A DNA stretch of 26,923 bases from Pseudomonadota bacterium. Its GTDB lineage: Bacteria > Pseudomonadota > Alphaproteobacteria > Azospirillales > Azospirillaceae. The translations under genes and the position numbers were made by a program. The notes beneath the pieces were generated by a model, which made no database searches, was not told where the DNA came from, and saw only the letters and a list, made by a program, of their open reading frames with translations. Shown here one piece after another: positions 21,928 to 26,923 of the stretch. The DNA lies in contig JAEZHQ010000314.1 of assembly GCA_023416455.1 (NCBI GenBank), positions 1 to 26,923 on the forward strand. Direction: 5' to 3'. How positions within the stretch are numbered: the stretch's first letter is position 1; each line of letters begins with the position of its first letter.

Positions 21928-23406
21928 ATGAACGATCAACGGCGCGCGGCGTGCGCAGGCGGGGGACGAGGGGCGAGGATCCATTCATGGATCCATTCAC
22001 GGATCCGCTCATGGATCCGTTCATGGAAGCAGGGGTGGGCGCGGCCGTGGGCTGCGCTGGTCCTGGCGGTCCTGCCGCTGTGCGCCGCCGCGGCGGCGGG
22101 CGAGGGGCGGCCGGCCGTCGTCACCGTGCTGACCTCCTTTCCCGACGGGTTCTACGAGCCGGTGCGCAAGGCGTTCGAGGCGGCGCATCCCGAATGGCGC
22201 CTGCGCGTGGTCAACGCCAAGACCACGGCGGCGATCAGCCAGTTGCAGGACCGCGCGGAGGAGGCGGTCGACGTCTTCTGGGCGTCGGCTCCCGACGCTT
22301 TCGAGGTGTTGAAGGCGGCCGGGCGCCTCTCTCCCATCGCGCCGCGCCAGACCGGCGCCCCGCCGGCCATCGGCAACCAGCCGATCGACGACCCCGACGG
22401 CACCTATCTGGGATTCGCCCTGTCCGGCTACGGGCTGGTGTGGCACCAGCCCTATCTGGACCGCCACGGCATCGCGGCGCCGCGGCGCTGGGAGGATCTG
22501 CGCCGCCCCGACTACGCCCGCCACCTCGGCATCACCGCGCCGTCGCGCTCGGGCACCATGCACCTGATGGTCGAGACGGTGCTCCAGCTCCACGGCTGGG
22601 AGCGCGGCTGGGCGACCTGGCTGGAGATCGCCGGCAACCTCGCCACGGTGACCGCGCGCAGCTACGGCGTGGTGGACGGCGTCGCCAAGGGGCGCTTCGG
22701 CGTCGGGCTGGCCATCGACTTCCTGGGGCAGGCCGGCGGCCCGCGCGAGGGCGGACGGGATGAGGGGCTGCGCTTCGCGGCCCCCGCCGACAACCTGTTC
22801 CTGCCGGCCAGCGTGGCGATCCTGCGCAACGCCCCCAACCCGCGGGGGGCCGGCGCCTTCGTCGACTTCCTGCTGTCGCCGGACGGGCAGGGGCTGATGC
22901 TGCGCCCCGACATCGGGCGGCTGCCGGTGCGCCCCGACGCCTACGCCGCGGCGCCGGCCGGCTACCCCAACCCCTACGCGCGCGAAACCGGCGACGACCG
23001 CTTCCTTTTCGACCGCGCCCTGTCCAGCCGCCGCTACGAGCTGGTGAACCTCCTCTTCGACGAGCTGATCACCTTCCGCGTGAAGACCCTGAACCGGGTC
23101 TGGCGCCTGATCCACGACGGCGAGGGCCGGTTGGCGGCGCGCTTCGATCCGGTCGCCGCGGACCTGCTGCGCCGGGCGCGCGCGGCGGCCACCGCGGTTC
23201 CGGTCGGCGCCGCCGAGGCCGCCGATCCCGCCGTCTCCGCGGCCCTGCGGCGGCCGGCGCGCGGCCTGCCGGTGTCCTCCCGCCAGGCGGAGCTTGAGGC
23301 GGCCTGGCGCGCCTTCTCCAAGGACCGGCTGGACGAGGCGCTGTCGGCGGCCGAGCGCGCCCTGGTCATCCTGCGGGCGGCGGCGGGCGAGGGGGTGTGG
23401 CCGTGA
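21928..23406 (+). CDS. Periplasmic binding protein of a PgtC-like sensory system
   Basis: A 492-residue family-1 type (iron/phosphoglycerate-like) solute-binding protein. After an unusual repeat-bearing N-terminus comes a hydrophobic segment (WAALVLAVLPLCAAAAA) ending in a likely signal-peptidase site, then VVTVLTSFPDGFYEPVRKAF, VDVFWASAPDAF, GYGLVWH, PSRSGTMHLMVE and the late SVAILRNAPNP, F-DFLLS-GQ segments. A C-terminal helical extension of about 100 residues exceeds typical binding proteins. ATG 21928 has GGAGG nine bases upstream. Its stop overlaps the kinase start (GTGA). In the enterobacterial Pgt system PgtC-PgtB-PgtA senses phosphoglycerates; this trio has the same logic, but the ligand is unknown and no transporter lies alongside. 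Confidence 0.85.
   Translation: MNDQRRAACAGGGRGARIHSWIHSRIRSWIRSWKQGWARPWAALVLAVLPLCAAAAAGEGRPAVVTVLTSFPDGFYEPVRKAFEAAHPEWRLRVVNAKTTAAISQLQDRAEEAVDVFWASAPDAFEVLKAAGRLSPIAPRQTGAPPAIGNQPIDDPDGTYLGFALSGYGLVWHQPYLDRHGIAAPRRWEDLRRPDYARHLGITAPSRSGTMHLMVETVLQLHGWERGWATWLEIAGNLATVTARSYGVVDGVAKGRFGVGLAIDFLGQAGGPREGGRDEGLRFAAPADNLFLPASVAILRNAPNPRGAGAFVDFLLSPDGQGLMLRPDIGRLPVRPDAYAAAPAGYPNPYARETGDDRFLFDRALSSRRYELVNLLFDELITFRVKTLNRVWRLIHDGEGRLAARFDPVAADLLRRARAAATAVPVGAAEAADPAVSAALRRPARGLPVSSRQAELEAAWRAFSKDRLDEALSAAERALVILRAAAGEGVWP
21979..22026 (+). repeat. Four tandem 12-bp repeats in the N-terminal region of the binding protein
   Basis: Units ATCCATTCATGG, ATCCATTCACGG, ATCCGCTCATGG and ATCCGTTCATGG follow one another exactly in frame, encoding I-(H/R)-S-(W/R) four times just before the signal-peptide core. 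GGATCC occurs at each junction. Such runs are prone to slippage by 12 bp without breaking the frame. Confidence 0.85.
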
Positions 23407-25846
23407 GCGCGCTGGAAGGGCGGGAGGCGCTGGCCGGCGGCGTCCGGCCGTTGCGCTTCGGCATCCGGGTCCGGCTGTTCCTGGCCTTCGTCGGGGTCGC
23501 CGCCCTGTCGGTGGTGGCCTGCGGGCTCGGCTGGCTGTCCTACGACCGGCTGGGCGGGACGCTGGACGAGTTCGCCGAGAGCCATCTGCCGGCCCTCGGC
23601 CTCGCCGCCCGGCTGGCGGAGGAGGGCGGGGCGATCATCGCCACCGCCCCGATCCTGGCGGGGACCCGGAGCGAGGCGGAGATGGACGCCATCCGCGACG
23701 CGCTCGGCCGCCGCCTGGCCGCGCTCAGCGCGCTGACCGATGCCATCGAGGGCGGCGTGCCCGGCCTGCGCCCGGTGGTCGACGCGCTGGGCCACAATCT
23801 GTCCGACCTCGACCGCAGGGTGCGCCACCGGCTGGAACTGGCCCGCCGCAACCACGAGGCGGTCGAGCGCCTGCGCTGGCTGCACGCCGGCTTCCTCGAC
23901 GAGATCGAGCCCCTGGTCGCCGACGCCCGCTTCAACATCGAGAGCGCGCTGGCCTCGGTGGAGGACGGCCGGCGCTCCGCCGCCGCGGTGCGCACGCTGC
24001 GCGAGGAGAACCGGCGCAGCGAGGCGGTCCTCCAGATCGGGGCCAACGGCAACCTCGCGGTGGGGCTGATCGCCCGCGCCGCGACGCTGGCCACCGCCGA
24101 GGAGCTGGACGACAACGCCGGCTTCCTGGAGGAGACCGCCGACCGCCTCCAGCGCGACCTTGCCGCCCTGACCGACTGGCGCGACGGGGTGTCGCTGGGG
24201 CAGATGGTGGCCCGGCTGCTCGACCTCGCGCGCGGCGCCGACAGCGTGCCGGCCCTGCGCCGGGAGGAGCTGGAGGCCGCCGTCCGCGGCCAGGCCCTGC
24301 TCGCCGAGAACCGCGGGATCGTGGCCCGCCTGAACGGCCTGATCGCCCGCCAGGTGCAGGCGGTGGAGACCGACTCCCGCGCCGCGGCGGCGCGCTCGGC
24401 CCAGGCCATCGCGCTCGGCCGCTCGGCCCTGCTGGCCTGCGCCGCGGTCAGCCTGCTGGTGGCGGTTCTGGTGGCCTGGCTCTACGTCAACCGCAACCTG
24501 ATCTCCCGCCTGACCCGGCTGGGGACGGCGGCGCGCGCCATCGCCGCCGGCGACCTCAAGGCCGCGATCCCGCTGGGCGGCGGCGACGAGCTGGCGGAGA
24601 TGGCGGCCGCCCTGCGGGTCTTCCGCGACACCGCCGTCGCGGTGGAGGAGGCCAACGCCCAGGCCATCATCGACAACGCCCAGGCCGGCCTCGCCACCAC
24701 CGACCCCGACGGCGTCATCGAGTTCGTCAACCCGCTGGCCGCCGCCCTGATCGCGCCGCCCCCCGGGCGCGGCGGCGGGCGGCTGGCCGACCGTCTGGAC
24801 GCGGAAGGGGCGGCCCGCGTCGCCGCCTTCTTCGCCGAGGCCCGCAACCGGCCCGACGAGGCGGCGCCGGCCCTCTCCATCCTCACCGCCGGCCGGCGGC
24901 CGGACGGCGGGCGGGTGCCGGTGCAGGTCAGCCTGCGGCCCTTCTGGCGGCGCCAGCAGCAGCGCTTCATCGTGACCCTGACCGACATGACCGAGCGGGT
25001 GGAGGCGCAGCACATCCTGGAACGGACGGTGCGCGAGCGCACCGCCGACCTGCTGACCACCAACGACCGGCTGGAGCGCGCCATCGCCGAGCACCGGCGC
25101 ACCGAGCGCGATCTGCGCGAGGCCCAGGCCGAGCTGGTCCAGGCCGGCAAGCTGGCGGCGCTGGGCCAGCTCGCCGCCGGCGTCGGGCACGAGCTGAACC
25201 AGCCGCTGGCGGCCATCCGATCCTACGCCCACAACGGGCGCAAGCTGATCGAGCGCGGCCGGGTGGCGGAGGCCGACGGCAACCTCGCCAGGATCGTCGA
25301 CCTCACCGCGCGCATGGCCAACATCACCAACCACCTGAAGCGCTTCGCCCGCCGGCCCGAAGCCCGGCTGGGGGCGGTGGAGCTGGCGCCGGTGGTGCAG
25401 GGCGCCCTGTCGCTGTTCGGCAACCGCCTGCGCGAGGAGGCGGTGGCGGTGGAGGTGGCGTTGCCCGACAGCCCCTTGCGGGTCCGCGCCGAGGAGGTGC
25501 GGCTGGAGCAGGTGCTGGTCAACCTGCTGAGCAACGCGCTCGACGCCGTGGCCGGGGCGCCGCTCCGCCGCATCGCCATCCACGCCGCGCCGGCCGGCGA
25601 CGGGCCGGACGGGGAGGCGGTCCGCATCGAGGTGCGCGACAGCGGCCCCGGCATCCCCGCCGGGCTGGCCGGGCAGATCTTCGACCCCTTCGTCACCACC
25701 AAGCCGGTCGGAACGGGACTCGGACTCGGCCTCTCGATCTCGTACAACATCGTCCGCGATTTCGGCGGGGTGCTGTCGGTGGCCGACAGCGGCCCCGGCG
25801 GGACCGCCTTCGCCCTGACCCTGATGCGCGCCCCGGACCCCGACCG

Positions 25847-25850
<4 letters not shown>
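23403..25850 (+). CDS. Membrane sensor histidine kinase (PgtB/DctB-like)
   Basis: An 815-residue hybrid-free histidine kinase. Order: TM1 (about 22-45), a large helical periplasmic region (about 46-338), TM2 (about 340-362), HAMP (about 363-415), a PAS-like domain (about 418-540) opening QAIIDNAQAGLATTDPDG, a coiled linker, HisKA with GHELNQPLAAI and phospho-acceptor His596, and HATPase_c (N box NLLSNALDAV, G1 DSGPGIP, F/G2 PFVTTKPVGTGLGLGLSI). The GHELNQPL form is typical of the NtrB/DctB class that partners sigma-54 regulators. GTG start overlaps the upstream stop, with GAGGGGG before it. Its stop overlaps the regulator's ATG, so all three proteins are co-translated in balance. Confidence 0.93.

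Positions 25851-26923
<1,073 letters not shown>

Noticed and set aside
23034..25583. An 849-codon open frame on the minus strand antisense to the kinase
   Set aside because: Low-complexity His/Arg/Gly/Gln-rich translation caused by GC-rich codon structure; the opposite strand encodes a clear histidine kinase with all motifs.

Overview
This is a high-GC (roughly two-thirds G+C) bacterial window. Its gene families (TRAP and NMT1/THI5-type ABC transporters, FadR/GntR and LysR regulators, a Pgt/Dct-like two-component system) and a CTG-anticodon tRNA-Gln suggest an alphaproteobacterium, most like the Azospirillum/Rhodospirillales type. That assignment is inferred from style, not from a marker gene.

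Layout. (1) 1-2500 is a scarred region: the C-terminal end of an IS3-family transposase, an intact ArsR-SRPBCC pair on the minus strand, the C-terminal remnant of an ISAs1-family transposase, then about 500 bp of unrecognised sequence. (2) 2500-2870 holds a tRNA-Gln with unusual stem mismatches and a short relic of a Rieske ring-hydroxylating oxygenase. (3) 2867-9490 is a seven-gene minus-strand operon: ADP-ribosylglycohydrolase-family enzyme, TRAP transporter DctP-DctQ-DctM, FadR-type regulator, RpiB-type isomerase, ribokinase. It reads as import of a ribosylated compound, cleavage of the glycosidic bond, and ribose entry into the pentose phosphate pathway. (4) 9804-10853 is a YhiM-like (DUF2776) membrane protein, followed by about 600 bp without a convincing gene. 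(5) 11452-19737 is a LysR regulator divergent from a plus-strand operon: SBP, SDR, ABC ATPase, permease, second paralogous SBP, amidohydrolase, acetamidase/formamidase. (6) 19800-21678 (minus) is a DUF3830 cyclophilin-fold protein and a cyclic-amidohydrolase (hydantoinase/allantoinase type). (7) 21928-26923 (plus) is a PgtC/PgtB/PgtA-like sensory set: periplasmic binding protein, membrane histidine kinase, NtrC-type regulator cut by the window end.

How they work together. Blocks 5 and 6 look like one regulon for an N-heterocyclic or cyclic amide compound. The ABC system imports it, the cyclic amidohydrolase and COG0402-type amidohydrolase open or deaminate the ring, and the acetamidase/formamidase releases ammonia. 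The strongest sequence evidence is a promoter module shared by the two operons: an ungapped 50-bp block with 37 identical positions (12381-12430 plus strand; 21830-21781 minus strand), followed in both by TTAGCC and a leader of about 80 nt. This module and the ribosyl-scavenging TRAP operon are the best candidates for undescribed systems here.
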